A DNA stretch of 64,000 nt from DATKPE01 sp035524335 (GCA_035524335.1 DATKPE010000057.1:1-64000), one strand, 5' to 3'; shown: positions 45,823-54,389, counted from the first letter of the stretch. Made by a program: numbers and translations. Notes: generated by a model from the sequence alone, not told the origin.

Positions 45823-46800
45823 TCAATATGCCAGGAGGCGTTCTGCGGCCTCCCGGACCTTTGCGACATTCGGCAGAAATGCCTCTTCCAGCGGCGCGGC
45901 ATAGGGAACCGGCGTATCGGGTGCGGCCAGACGCCGCACCGGCGCATCCAGATGCTCGAAGGCGCCCGCGGCGATGATCGCGGCGATTTCCGCCCCCACA
46001 CCCCCCGTGATATTCGCCTCGTGCACGATAAGCGCACGCCCCGTCTTTCTGACCGAGAGGAGAATGGTTTCCCGATCGAGGGGAACAAGCGACCGGAGGT
46101 CGACGACCTCGCACTCAATGCCGTGTTCCGCGAGAGCCGATGCAGCCTCGAGCGCCCAGTGAACGCCCGCATGGTAGGTGATGATCGTCAGGTCGGTTCC
46201 CGTCCGCTTCACATCCGCTTTGCCGATCGGAACTTCATACAGTCCTTCCGCGACCTCCCCCCGGCTGTGCCGGTAAAGGAACTTGTGCTCAAAATAGAGG
46301 ACGGGGTTCGGATCCCGGATCGCGCTCACTAGGAGCCCCTTCGCATCAGCGGGCGTGGAGGGGGCGACGATCTTCAGCCCCGGCACATGGAGAAACCAGG
46401 CTTCCGGGTTGACAGAATGAAACGGGCCACCGCGGATTCCCCCACCGGAAGGGAGCCGCACCACCATCGGGACCGGGACAAAATTCCGGTAATGATACTT
46501 TGCGGAGATGTTGACGATCTGGTTAAAACCGTTTGAAATAAAATCGGCGAACTGCATTTCGGCAACGGGGCGCAGGCCGGCCAGGGCGGCTCCTGTCGCC
46601 GCACCGATGATCGCCCCCTCCGCCAGAACGCTGTCGATCACTCGTTCGGCGCTGAACTCTTCCAGGAAACCCCGCGTCACTTTGAAGGCGCCGCCGAATT
46701 CGCCGATATCTTCACCGATCAGAAACACCGTCGGGTCGCGCCGCATCTCCTCCCGCAGACCCTCGCTGATCGCTTCGATGTATGTCAGTTCACGTGCCAT
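45823..46800 (-). CDS. 2-oxoacid dehydrogenase E1 component, beta subunit
   Basis: Transketolase-like beta subunit of a pyruvate- or branched-chain-type E1, which decarboxylates 2-oxo acids with thiamine diphosphate. 325 residues: TYIEAISEGLREEMRRDPTVFLIGEDIGEFGG at the start, RVIDSVLAEGAIIGAATGAAL, EMQFADFI, and the C-terminal PVRRLAAPDTPVPYA. ATG 46800 begins three bases before the E1 alpha stop is reached, so the two subunits are coupled. A longer frame to 47019 is the shadow of the alpha gene. Followed by E2 after a 90-base gap. Confidence 0.93.
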   Translation of the reverse strand: MARELTYIEAISEGLREEMRRDPTVFLIGEDIGEFGGAFKVTRGFLEEFSAERVIDSVLAEGAIIGAATGAALAGLRPVAEMQFADFISNGFNQIVNISAKYHYRNFVPVPMVVRLPSGGGIRGGPFHSVNPEAWFLHVPGLKIVAPSTPADAKGLLVSAIRDPNPVLYFEHKFLYRHSRGEVAEGLYEVPIGKADVKRTGTDLTIITYHAGVHWALEAASALAEHGIECEVVDLRSLVPLDRETILLSVRKTGRALIVHEANITGGVGAEIAAIIAAGAFEHLDAPVRRLAAPDTPVPYAAPLEEAFLPNVAKVREAAERLLAY

Positions 46801-46802
46801 CG

Positions 46803-47807
46803 CTATTCCGCGTAGACTCCCTGCTCCACCTCTTCTCCCGGGGCATACGGTTGTCCGAGAGCATATTCCGCCTCCGCCTCGACCTGCGCTCTGATCTCCG
46901 CCGCGAGAGTTTTCCGGGCGGACGGAGTCAGGACCCCCCGGTCCTGAAGATAGCGTTCGAATGTTGCCAGCGGATCCTTCTTTTCCCACGCCTTCAGTTC
47001 GGCCTTCGGCACATACCATGCCGTATCGTGTGCGGCATGACCCGACATCCGCATGGTGACCGATTCGATGAGCGTCGGTCCCTTCCCTTCGCGTCCGCGG
47101 TCAACAGCCTCACGGCACACCCTGTAGACCTCCAGAACGTCCGTACCGTCCACGGTCACTCCCGGAATTCCGTACCCTGCCGCCCGGTCGGAAAGATGAC
47201 TGACCCGGAACTGCCTGCCGATCGGCGTGGAATAGGCGTACTGATTGTTTTCAATGATCAGGATGAAGGGGAGATTCATGGCAGAAGCCATGATGAGACC
47301 CTCGTGGACCTCACCGATGCTGGCGCCGCCGTCGCCGATGTAGGTCAGGGTGACCGTCTTTTCCTTTTTGATGCGCGCGGCCAGGGCAACGCCGCAGGCG
47401 ACGGGCACCATCGCGCCGAGATGGCTGATGTTGCCGTAGATGCCGAGAGCCCTGTCGGTGTAGTGGCCGGTGCCGTCTCGTCCGCGGGTCAATCCGCCCG
47501 CCCGGCCGAGATAGGTGAGCATCATTGCGCGGACCGACTGCCCCTTCACGAAATGCGCGCCAAGATCCCTGTGCATGGGGAAAATGGCGTCGGATGCCCC
47601 GAGGGCAAATGCACTGCCGACCGCGGTGGCCTCGTTTCCCCTTCCCGAATAGGCACCGCCGATCATCTTTCCCTGCTGATAGAGCCGGAGGATGACGTTT
47701 TCGAATTCACGCATCAGAACCATGTACCGGTACATTGCGCGGAGATCGTCAGCGGAAGGCTGATGTGAGACCGGAGTTTTCCGGCGGGGAGAAGCGGTTC
47801 GGGGCAT
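46803..47807 (-). CDS. 2-oxoacid dehydrogenase E1 component, alpha subunit
   Basis: Thiamine diphosphate-binding alpha subunit. 334 residues. The cofactor motif GDGGASIGEVHEGL...NNQYA is clear, and MIGGAYSGRGNEA, PMHRDLGAHF and GRDGTGHY are close to pyruvate/acetoin dehydrogenase alpha subunits. It begins one base after the stop of the fused E1 gene (TGA-C-ATG). The substrate (pyruvate or branched-chain 2-oxo acid) cannot be settled from sequence alone. Confidence 0.93.
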   Translation of the reverse strand: MPRTASPRRKTPVSHQPSADDLRAMYRYMVLMREFENVILRLYQQGKMIGGAYSGRGNEATAVGSAFALGASDAIFPMHRDLGAHFVKGQSVRAMMLTYLGRAGGLTRGRDGTGHYTDRALGIYGNISHLGAMVPVACGVALAARIKKEKTVTLTYIGDGGASIGEVHEGLIMASAMNLPFILIIENNQYAYSTPIGRQFRVSHLSDRAAGYGIPGVTVDGTDVLEVYRVCREAVDRGREGKGPTLIESVTMRMSGHAAHDTAWYVPKAELKAWEKKDPLATFERYLQDRGVLTPSARKTLAAEIRAQVEAEAEYALGQPYAPGEEVEQGVYAE

Positions 47808-47808
47808 G

Positions 47809-49890
47809 TCAGTACGCCGCCAGCTCTTTCATCGCCGCGAGAATATCCGATGTCTGGGGAAGCATCGCATTCTCCAGCGTCGGACCGTACGGGACCGGTG
47901 CGTCCTTCGCCGCGACCCGGATCACCGGCGCGTCGAGCCGGGTGAACAGGTCGCGGGAGATCTGCGCCGCGATCTCTGCACCGAATCCGCCGGTGAGGGT
48001 ATCCTCGTGCACAATCATCACTTTTCCCGTTTTTCTGACGCTCGCGGCAATGGCGTCGGCGTCGAGAGGATTCAGCGTGCGGAGGTCGAGGACCTCTGCG
48101 TCGATGTTCTGTTCTTCAAGCGTGCGCGCGGCATCGAGAGAACGCTGGACCATCATTCCCCATGTTATGACCGTGATATCCGTCCCGGACCGTGCGATGC
48201 GGGCCACACCGAACGGCAGGAGATAATCCTCATCCGGCTCCGGAGAGGCGGCGAACGATGCGCGGTAGAGACCCTTGTGCTCGCAGAAGAGAACGGGATC
48301 GTCGCACCGGCACGCGGTCTTCAGGAGTCCCTTCGCATCGGCGGCATTGGAAGGCATGACGACCCGGAGGCCCGGAATGTGGGTGAAAAATCCCTCGATA
48401 CTCTGGCTGTGGTAAAGCCCGCCGTGGATATAGCCCCCCACCGCGACCCGGATCACCATAGGACAGGACCACTCATTATCCGATCTGAACCGGAGGACGG
48501 CCACTTCGTCCCTGATCTGCATGAACGCCGGCCAGATGTAATCCCCGAACTGGATCTCAACACACGGTTTCATGCCCCGTACCGCAAGACCGAACGCCGT
48601 GCCGACGATGCTCGCCTCCGCAAGAGGCGAATTAAATACCCGCTCCTTCCCGAATCTGGCGGTCAGACCTTTTGTTGCGGTGAACACGCCCCCCTTATCC
48701 CCGGCGACATCCTCTCCATACACCAGCATTTTCGGATTATGCTCAAGTTCCTCCGCCAGCGCATGGTTGACCGCATCGACGAGAACGATCGGGGAACCCG
48801 GGGGCCGCTCGCTCTCCTCCCTTTTGGCCGGCGTGTAGGAGACCCCGTAGACATGGTCGAGAAGCCGTCCCGCGTCCTGCTGGGATTCCCGCTCGGCCGC
48901 GGCGGCGGCGCGCTCGATGCGCTCCATGATTTCCCGTTCCACCGCCTCGAGCTCTGCCTGGGTCGTCATCCCGCTTTCGGTCATGAACCGTGCGAGACGC
49001 GGAAGCGGGTCCCGGTTCCTGTCCGCAGCCAGATCCGATTCGGGTCTGTACTTTCTCTGATCGTCGGAAGACGAATGCGGCAGCAGCCGGACGGTATGCG
49101 CGACGATAAGTGTGGGTCCGCCGCCGCTTCGCGCACGGCGGACAGCCTCCAGGCCGGTGTCATGGCACGCGGCATAATCGCACCCGTCCACCTCCCGCCG
49201 TTCGAGTCCTTCGTATCCGCTCGTAAGGAAGCTCACCGATTTGGCGGCGGTCTGATCCTTTACCGGAACGGAGATCGCATACTTATTGTCCTGCACGAGG
49301 AAAATGACCGGGAGGGATTCTCTCGCCGCCCAGTTCACCGCCTCGTGAAATTCTCCCTCGCTGGTCGCCCCTTCGCCGGACGACACGTAGACGACTTCGT
49401 CGGTCTTCTCGCGAACCGCGCCGAGTGCGGTCCCCACCGCCTGCAGGTACTGCGTACCGGTCGGACTCGACTGTGAAACGATCCGCCATTTCCTGTGACC
49501 CCAGTGGAACGGCATCGCAAAGCCGTGACTGCTCGGACCCTGTGCGCGGTGAAGGGCTTCGAGGAAAATTTCCTCGGGGGTATACCCGAACCCGAGCGAA
49601 AACGCCATGTCGCGGTAATACGGATACGCCCAGTCATGCCCCGGTTTCAGCGCGGTTGCGAGGGCAACCTGTGCGGCTTCATGGCCGGACGCGCCAATGT
49701 GAAAAAACACCTTCCCCTGGCGGAGCAGATTCAGGATCTTGTCGTCACACCGACGGGACGTCAGCATGGTCCGGTACGCCGCCAGAAAATGCTCGCGGCC
49801 GGCGGCGGGAACGGTGATGCCGCCCTCTTTCCGGCCCGCGGAGGCGCGCTGACGCACCGGTTTCTCTTCAGTCACAGCTGTTTTTTTCAT
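47809..49890 (-). CDS. Fused alpha-beta 2-oxoacid dehydrogenase E1 (branched-chain type likely)
   Basis: A single 693-residue chain with both E1 halves. The alpha half (about 30-340) carries the thiamine diphosphate motif GEGATSEGEFHEAVNWAA...DNKYA; the beta half (about 365-693) has VYGEDVAGDKGGVF, NSPLAEASIVGTAFGLA and EIQFGDYIWPAF. Fused E1 proteins of this kind are common in Bacteroidota and are usually assigned to branched-chain 2-oxo acids. The N-terminal 25 residues are basic and low in complexity. Lies between lipB (four-base overlap) and the separate E1 alpha gene, so the operon holds two complete E1 systems for one E2. Confidence 0.92.
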   Translation of the reverse strand: MKKTAVTEEKPVRQRASAGRKEGGITVPAAGREHFLAAYRTMLTSRRCDDKILNLLRQGKVFFHIGASGHEAAQVALATALKPGHDWAYPYYRDMAFSLGFGYTPEEIFLEALHRAQGPSSHGFAMPFHWGHRKWRIVSQSSPTGTQYLQAVGTALGAVREKTDEVVYVSSGEGATSEGEFHEAVNWAARESLPVIFLVQDNKYAISVPVKDQTAAKSVSFLTSGYEGLERREVDGCDYAACHDTGLEAVRRARSGGGPTLIVAHTVRLLPHSSSDDQRKYRPESDLAADRNRDPLPRLARFMTESGMTTQAELEAVEREIMERIERAAAAAERESQQDAGRLLDHVYGVSYTPAKREESERPPGSPIVLVDAVNHALAEELEHNPKMLVYGEDVAGDKGGVFTATKGLTARFGKERVFNSPLAEASIVGTAFGLAVRGMKPCVEIQFGDYIWPAFMQIRDEVAVLRFRSDNEWSCPMVIRVAVGGYIHGGLYHSQSIEGFFTHIPGLRVVMPSNAADAKGLLKTACRCDDPVLFCEHKGLYRASFAASPEPDEDYLLPFGVARIARSGTDITVITWGMMVQRSLDAARTLEEQNIDAEVLDLRTLNPLDADAIAASVRKTGKVMIVHEDTLTGGFGAEIAAQISRDLFTRLDAPVIRVAAKDAPVPYGPTLENAMLPQTSDILAAMKELAAY

Positions 49891-50621
49891 GAAACTCCGA
49901 CTGGATGATTTTCTGATATCCGGGCCACCCGCTCCCTGAGCTGTTCATCTGCGGATTCGACGGTCGCACCGAAGACCTCGCCGAACTGCTCTCTCAGAAC
50001 GCAGGCAACCTCCTGCATCCCGATTTCCCGGCCGAGCCGCTGGCTCAGCGAGGTCACGCCCCTGTGAAAAATTCCGCATGGGATGATGGCATTAAAATAG
50101 GAGAGATCGGTCGTCACATTGAGGGCGAAACCGTGCATCGTCACCCACCGGCCGACTTTCACGCCGATTGCGGCGATTTTCTCGCCGCCGGTCCAGACTC
50201 CGGTGAACCCCGGTTCACGCGTCGCGCCCACGCCGAACTGCGCGACGGTCCTGATGATGACCTCCTCCAGGTCGCGCAGATAGCGATGGATATCGCAATA
50301 ATACCGGGTAAGGTTCAGAATGGGATATCCGACAAGCTGGCCCGGCCCGTGGTAGGTCACATCACCGCCGCGATCGATCTGCACCACATCAATTCCGCGG
50401 TTCCGGAGCTCGGTTTCCCCCGCGAGCAGATGATTGTGATCGCTTCCCTTGCCGAAGGTGTAGACGTGGCGGTGCTCATTCAGAAGGAGGATGTCGGGAA
50501 TCTCTCCCGCAGCGCGCAGACGGAAAAGCTCCTGCTGAAGACGCCAGGTGGACCGGTACTCGGTCAGTCCGAGATCGATGGCCGATACCGCATTCCGTCC
50601 TTCCGGGAGATTATTCGTCAC
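49887..50621 (-). CDS. lipB: Octanoyltransferase
   Basis: Moves the octanoyl group from acyl carrier protein to lipoyl domains, before LipA adds sulfur. 244 residues from GTG 50621. The family motifs RGGDVTYHGPGQLVGYPIL (with the HGPGQ element), GVWTGGEKIAAIGVKVGRWVTMHGFALNV (catalytic Lys region) and IIPCGIFHRGVTSL (catalytic Cys) are present. A longer frame runs to 50987 but only through the lpd gene. GTG 50621 lies 11 bases after lpd ends and has no obvious ribosome-binding site. Confidence 0.93.
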   Translation of the reverse strand: MTNNLPEGRNAVSAIDLGLTEYRSTWRLQQELFRLRAAGEIPDILLLNEHRHVYTFGKGSDHNHLLAGETELRNRGIDVVQIDRGGDVTYHGPGQLVGYPILNLTRYYCDIHRYLRDLEEVIIRTVAQFGVGATREPGFTGVWTGGEKIAAIGVKVGRWVTMHGFALNVTTDLSYFNAIIPCGIFHRGVTSLSQRLGREIGMQEVACVLREQFGEVFGATVESADEQLRERVARISENHPVGVS

Positions 50622-50632
50622 CGTGGCGAAGG

Positions 50633-52027
50633 TCAGATATGAATCGAATGCCCGTAGGCGTTTTCCGCCGCTTCCATGACCGCCTCCGAGAGCGTCGGGT
50701 GCGCATGGATTGTCGAGAACAGAGAAGCGGCGGTGGTTTCGAGAGATTTTGCGACGGCGAGTTCGGCGATCATTTCGGTCGCCTCGGCGCCAAGGATATG
50801 GGCGCCAAGCAGTTCGCCGTATTTTGCATCGAAAATGAGTTTGACGAGGCCGTCGGTCTCCCCGATCGCGCGGGCCTTGCCGCTCGCCGTAAAGGGAAAC
50901 CGTCCGATTTTGAGCTGATGCCCTTCCGCGAGCGCCCGTTCCTCCGTCAGACCGATACTGCCGACCTGCGGCTGACAGTAGGTGCATCCGGGGATCGTTT
51001 CGTAATCGATCGGCGCCGGCTTACCGCCGGCGATCGTTTCAACGCAGACAACTCCTTCCCGGGATGCGACGTGGGCGAGCCAGGGAGGACCGGCGACGTC
51101 GCCGATGGCATAAATTCCCGGGATGTTCGTCCTGCCGAAGTCGTCGACGGTGATCCAGCTCTTTTCGATCTTCACGCCGAGTTTTTCGAGCCCCATCTGT
51201 TCCACATTCCCCTGGACCCCGACGGCGACGAGCGCAACCGCGGCGGAGAGTTTTCTGGCTCCCTCTCCCGTGGTGATAGCGACGGAGACCTCCTTGCCCG
51301 GTGTGACCGAATCGACTTTGGTCCCGGTGAGGATTTCGATGCCCGATTTCCGCAGACTGCTTTCGAGAAGGCGCGCGATTTCACGATCCTCCACCGGGAG
51401 GATATTGGGCATCATTTCAAGGAGCGTGACCTTTGTACCGAACGCGTTGTAAAAATAGGCAAATTCCACACCTATCGCCCCAGCCCCTATGATGATCATG
51501 GATGCGGGGAGCGAGGGAAGATTCATCGCCTCCGTGCTGGTGATGACGGATTTCCTGTCGATCGGGATGGAGGGAAATGTTCTCGGGCGTGCGCCGGTAG
51601 CGATGATGATATGGCGTGCGGTGAGCGTCTCGACCGTTTTCCCGTCGCGCTGGATGTCGACCCTGCCCGGCGCCGGAATCGATCCGAATCCGGCAATATG
51701 TTCAATTTTATTTTTCTTGAAAAGATACTCCACCCCCTTGGAGTTCCGAAGCGCCACATCCCGGCTTCGTTTGATGATCTTCGGGAAATCGACCTTGAGT
51801 TCACCGCAGGAGATGCCCCATTCATCGGCATGTTTGAAGTGGGTAAAAATCTCGGCGTTCCGGAGGAGCGCCTTCGTCGGAATACAGCCCCAGTTGAGGC
51901 AGACGCCGCCGAGTTTATCCCGTTCGACGACGGCGACCGAGAGCCCGAGTTGCGCGGCGCGGATGGCGGCCACATACCCGCCCGGTCCGCCCCCTATGAT
52001 AACAATGTCAAACTGACGGTTCGGCAT
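50633..52027 (-). CDS. lpd: Dihydrolipoamide dehydrogenase (E3)
   Basis: Flavoprotein that reoxidises the lipoyl groups of E2, passing electrons to NAD+. 464 residues. Seen are the FAD-binding GGGPGGYVAAIRAAQLG, the redox disulfide GGVCLNWGCIPTK, the NAD-binding GAGAIGVEFAYFY, the second FAD motif GIYAIGDVAG and the C-terminal active-site HAHPTLSEAVMEA with His and Glu. First gene of the operon; promoter at 52110-52137. Confidence 0.96.
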   Translation of the reverse strand: MPNRQFDIVIIGGGPGGYVAAIRAAQLGLSVAVVERDKLGGVCLNWGCIPTKALLRNAEIFTHFKHADEWGISCGELKVDFPKIIKRSRDVALRNSKGVEYLFKKNKIEHIAGFGSIPAPGRVDIQRDGKTVETLTARHIIIATGARPRTFPSIPIDRKSVITSTEAMNLPSLPASMIIIGAGAIGVEFAYFYNAFGTKVTLLEMMPNILPVEDREIARLLESSLRKSGIEILTGTKVDSVTPGKEVSVAITTGEGARKLSAAVALVAVGVQGNVEQMGLEKLGVKIEKSWITVDDFGRTNIPGIYAIGDVAGPPWLAHVASREGVVCVETIAGGKPAPIDYETIPGCTYCQPQVGSIGLTEERALAEGHQLKIGRFPFTASGKARAIGETDGLVKLIFDAKYGELLGAHILGAEATEMIAELAVAKSLETTAASLFSTIHAHPTLSEAVMEAAENAYGHSIHI

Positions 52028-52045
52028 AGTAGGTTCTATAAAATG

Positions 52046-52066
52046 AAAAAAGGGTTATCACACCCT
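52046..52066 (-). terminator. Weak terminator-like hairpin in the lpd leader
   Basis: AGGGT (52051-52055) can pair with ACCCT (52062-52066), followed on the minus strand by six T residues. It lies between the lpd promoter and ATG, so it could act as an attenuator. Five pairs only. Confidence 0.3.
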
Positions 52067-52109
52067 GATCTGCGGGAAAGCTATTGTTTTTGCCTGAATT
52101 AACGGTAAA

Positions 52110-52137
52110 AATATATAAAATAGGGAGGAAAAGTCAA
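52110..52137 (-). promoter_or_regulatory. Predicted promoter of the lpd-lipB-E1-E2-lipA operon
   Basis: Minus strand TTGACT (52132-52137), 16 bases, TATATT (52110-52115). Start near 52103, giving a 75-base leader. The stretch 52138-52258 shows no further feature that I can name. Confidence 0.6.
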
Positions 52138-52258
52138 AATGATCTCGCGGCGGGAGAGCAGTTCCGGCGGCGCGTGGTGCTCCATCACGGCCGGGGGAGG
52201 GCCGCAGTTGGTAAACGAACCGTCGATGAGACATTCCTGCCTGCCATGGAAGGTTTTA

Positions 52259-52287
52259 TTGCATTTGCCTGACAAATTTGTTATCAT
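52259..52287 (+). promoter_or_regulatory. Predicted promoter of smpB
   Basis: TTGCAT (52259-52264), 17 bases, TATCAT (52282-52287). Start near 52294, 18 bases before ATG 52312. Confidence 0.6.
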
Positions 52288-52311
52288 ATTTCCCACGTTA
52301 CCCGGATCGTG

Positions 52312-52773
52312 ATGACTGACGAACGTTCCAGCAATCCCGTTGTCGTAACCAACCGCAAGGCCCACCACGATTATGAGATTCTCGACCGTCTCGAAGCAGG
52401 CATTGCATTGCGGGGGACTGAAGTCAAATCCCTGAGGTCGGGCGGGGCCAATCTGCAGGACGGTTACGCCGCGATCCGCAACGGTGAAGTCTGGCTGATC
52501 GGGATGCACATCAGCCCGTTCGACAAGGGAAACATCAACAATCACGACCCCCGGCGGGACCGGAAGCTTCTCCTTCACCGGAAGGAAATCAGAAAACTGC
52601 TCGCGCGGACGAGCGAAAAGGGATTGACCATGGTCCCTCTCAGGATTTATTTCAAACAGAACATCGTCAAGGTCGAACTCGGCATCGCGCGCGGGAAGAG
52701 GTCGTACGACAAACGCGAGGCGATCGCGAAACGCGAGGTCGAACGGCGACTGCAACGCGAATATTCACAGTAA
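52312..52773 (+). CDS. smpB: SsrA-binding protein SmpB
   Basis: Binds tmRNA and brings it to stalled ribosomes in trans-translation. 153 residues with VVTNRKAHHDYEILDRLEAGIALRGTEVKSLR, GYAAIRNGEVWLIGMHISPF, LLLHRKEIRKL and the basic C-terminal tail KRSYDKREAIAKREVERRLQRE that enters the decoding channel. ATG 52312 is used; GTG 52309 directly before it is an alternative. The tmRNA gene itself is not seen in this window. Confidence 0.96.
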   Translation: MTDERSSNPVVVTNRKAHHDYEILDRLEAGIALRGTEVKSLRSGGANLQDGYAAIRNGEVWLIGMHISPFDKGNINNHDPRRDRKLLLHRKEIRKLLARTSEKGLTMVPLRIYFKQNIVKVELGIARGKRSYDKREAIAKREVERRLQREYSQ

Positions 52774-52807
52774 TCGTCCAACATAATAGCGCTGAGGAGT
52801 ACTACCC

Positions 52808-53353
52808 GTGTACGTTCCATCCAAGATGTTTTTCACCAAGGGGGTCGGCCGTCATAAAGACTACCTCCAGTCGTTTGAACTTGCGCTCCGGGATGCAAAA
52901 ATTGAAAAATGCAATCTCGTCACCGTCTCGAGCATCTACCCCCCCGGCTGCAAACGAATTCCGACCGAAGAGGGATTAAAACTCCTCCAGCCGGGCCAGA
53001 TCACCTTCGCGGTCATGGCGCGGAATGCCACCAACGAGCCGAACCGGCTCATCGCCGCCTCGATCGGCGTCGCCATGGCGGCCGACAATACGCAGTACGG
53101 CTATCTCTCCGAACACCATCCGTACGGGGAAACGGACGAACGGGCGGGTGAATACGCGGAAGACCTTGCCGCCACCATGCTGGCCACCACCCTCGGTGTT
53201 GAGTTCAATCCGGACACGGCGTGGGACGAACGGGAAAAAATTTACAAGATGAGCGGCAAGATCGTCAAGAGTTATAATATCACACAATCCGCCGAAGGCG
53301 ACAAGCATGGGTTGTGGACGACGGTGATTTCATCGGCGATCCTCCTCCCCTGA
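52808..53353 (+). CDS. Pyruvoyl-dependent arginine decarboxylase
   Basis: Converts arginine to agmatine, the first step of one polyamine route, using a pyruvoyl group made from its own chain. 181 residues. The self-cleavage site is seen as VTVSSIYPPGC; cutting between Ser41 and Ser42 would convert Ser42 to the pyruvoyl group. ITFAVMARNATNEPNRLIAASIGVA and GYLSEHHPYGET are typical of the archaeal/bacterial PvlArgDC family. GTG 52808 is preceded by GAGGAG. It lies 34 bases after smpB; the two may be cotranscribed. No agmatine-processing gene is nearby. Confidence 0.9.
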   Translation: MYVPSKMFFTKGVGRHKDYLQSFELALRDAKIEKCNLVTVSSIYPPGCKRIPTEEGLKLLQPGQITFAVMARNATNEPNRLIAASIGVAMAADNTQYGYLSEHHPYGETDERAGEYAEDLAATMLATTLGVEFNPDTAWDEREKIYKMSGKIVKSYNITQSAEGDKHGLWTTVISSAILLP

Positions 53354-53418
53354 TTCAGATCCCTCTCCGACAGCAGGTTCACCATCCAGGAGTCAGAGCA
53401 ACGACGCGGGGCGCCGTC

Positions 53419-53443
53419 AAAAAATAAAGTCGGCGCCTCCGAC
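53419..53443 (-). terminator. Terminator of the orphan small RNA
   Basis: Minus strand GTCGG (53443-53439) pairs with CCGAC (53433-53429) around a five-base loop, followed by TTTATTTTTT (53428-53419). Confidence 0.6.
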
Positions 53444-53574
53444 GAGCTATCGTACCGCCTCCCAAGCTGATTACAATCCCCGTCAGGGACACCGACCTTC
53501 ATTCTGCAGGTTTACCGGAGATCCTCTCCCGCGACATGTTGACCCTCCCCTTCTCCCCCTTCCCGTACAGAATA
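53419..53574 (-). ncRNA. Probable orphan small RNA, about 155 nt
   Basis: Between two opposing genes, the minus strand carries a near-ideal promoter (53581-53609) and, about 150 bases later, a terminator hairpin with a T tract. No convincing protein frame lies between. A second, mutually exclusive helix can form: AAGGTCGGTG (53499-53490) pairs with CGCCGACTTT (53435-53426) in ten pairs (two G-U), which would break the terminator stem. I do not recognise it as tmRNA, RNase P RNA or SRP RNA; 6S RNA is not excluded. The 5' part has a purine-rich stretch and a possible 12-codon frame (ATG at 53537). Confidence 0.55.
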
Positions 53575-53580
53575 CGCCCT

Positions 53581-53609
53581 AATATAACCAAGGAGACTGG
53601 CGTTGTCAA
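53581..53609 (-). promoter_or_regulatory. Predicted strong promoter of the orphan small RNA
   Basis: Minus strand TTGACA (53604-53609), 17 bases, TATATT (53581-53586): among the best matches in the window. Start near 53574. Confidence 0.7.
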
Positions 53610-53651
53610 GCAAAATATTACGAAATTACAAAAATATTATCGACGAATGCG

Positions 53652-54389
53652 TTAAAATAACGCAGATTTGGAGGAGTTGTAGGCGTTCATGATCTGGGCG
53701 ACGTATTCTGTCGTCTGCCGGCTCGACTTGAAATAGCCGTTGGTCGGTTTTCCCGACTTCCAGACATGCTGATGGAGGGAATAGTACCTCTTTGATAAGA
53801 GCGGAAGAAGATGCTGGATCGTAGTCCAGGAATGGGGATTTTCGTTGAAGTATGCCGCAAGCTCCTGTGCATCGTAGATTCTGCCCGGTCCGGCGTTATA
53901 TGCCGCAAGCGCAAGGCAGAAACGGTCGTCGGGAGCCGCATCGCGGAAAAGATCGACCAGCTTCGAAAAATAATAGACCCCGGCCCGGACATTCTGCTCC
54001 GGCAGGTCGGGGGTGGTAATGTTCAGCTCATCCGACAATTCCGAATTCGTCACCGGCATGATCTGCATCAGACCGCGCGCTCCCCTGCTGCTCACCGCAT
54101 CGGACTGGAACTGCGATTCCTGGCGCATCATGGCCATGATCAGCCGCCAGTCGATATGGTATTCCTGCGCGAACCGCTTCACCACCGGGTACTGCGCCAC
54201 CCCGGTTTCCGAAAACGAAGTTTTATCAGCCGGCGCCTGACGGAGAACGGCGGTCTGATCGCCCGCGGGACGGAACTCGCTTCGGAGAGGTGCCTGCAGG
54301 CATACCATCGCAAGGCCTCCTATGACCAGGAGACTGGTACACGCGCGCAGAATATGGAAAATGTGGTTTTTCACATTGTTTACTTGCAT
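53652..54389 (-). CDS. SLT-type lytic transglycosylase
   Basis: Cuts the glycan strands of peptidoglycan between MurNAc and GlcNAc. 245 residues: an N-terminal membrane/signal segment (about 9-30, ILRACTSLLVIGGLAMV) and an SLT domain with catalytic Glu in MAMMRQESQFQSDAVSSRGARGLMQIMP, NVRAGVYYFSKL and ALAAYNAGPGRI. The frame is open to 54500, but the promoter at 54422-54450 puts the transcript start near 54415, so ATG 54389 is the start. It faces away from rpiB-alr genes only in expression; it lies in the same direction but has its own promoter. Confidence 0.9.
   Translation of the reverse strand: MQVNNVKNHIFHILRACTSLLVIGGLAMVCLQAPLRSEFRPAGDQTAVLRQAPADKTSFSETGVAQYPVVKRFAQEYHIDWRLIMAMMRQESQFQSDAVSSRGARGLMQIMPVTNSELSDELNITTPDLPEQNVRAGVYYFSKLVDLFRDAAPDDRFCLALAAYNAGPGRIYDAQELAAYFNENPHSWTTIQHLLPLLSKRYYSLHQHVWKSGKPTNGYFKSSRQTTEYVAQIMNAYNSSKSALF

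Noticed and set aside
50639..52102. 487-codon plus-strand frame opposite lpd
   Set aside because: The minus strand encodes a complete E3 with all cofactor motifs; the plus frame is rich in Arg, Asp and Gly with no domain.
53401..53418. Plus-strand terminator for the arginine decarboxylase gene
   Set aside because: An imperfect stem exists, but it is followed by A residues and not T residues on that strand.
53272..53502. 76-codon minus-strand frame in the orphan RNA region
   Set aside because: It crosses the terminator hairpin and runs into the decarboxylase gene; no ribosome-binding site or recognisable domain.
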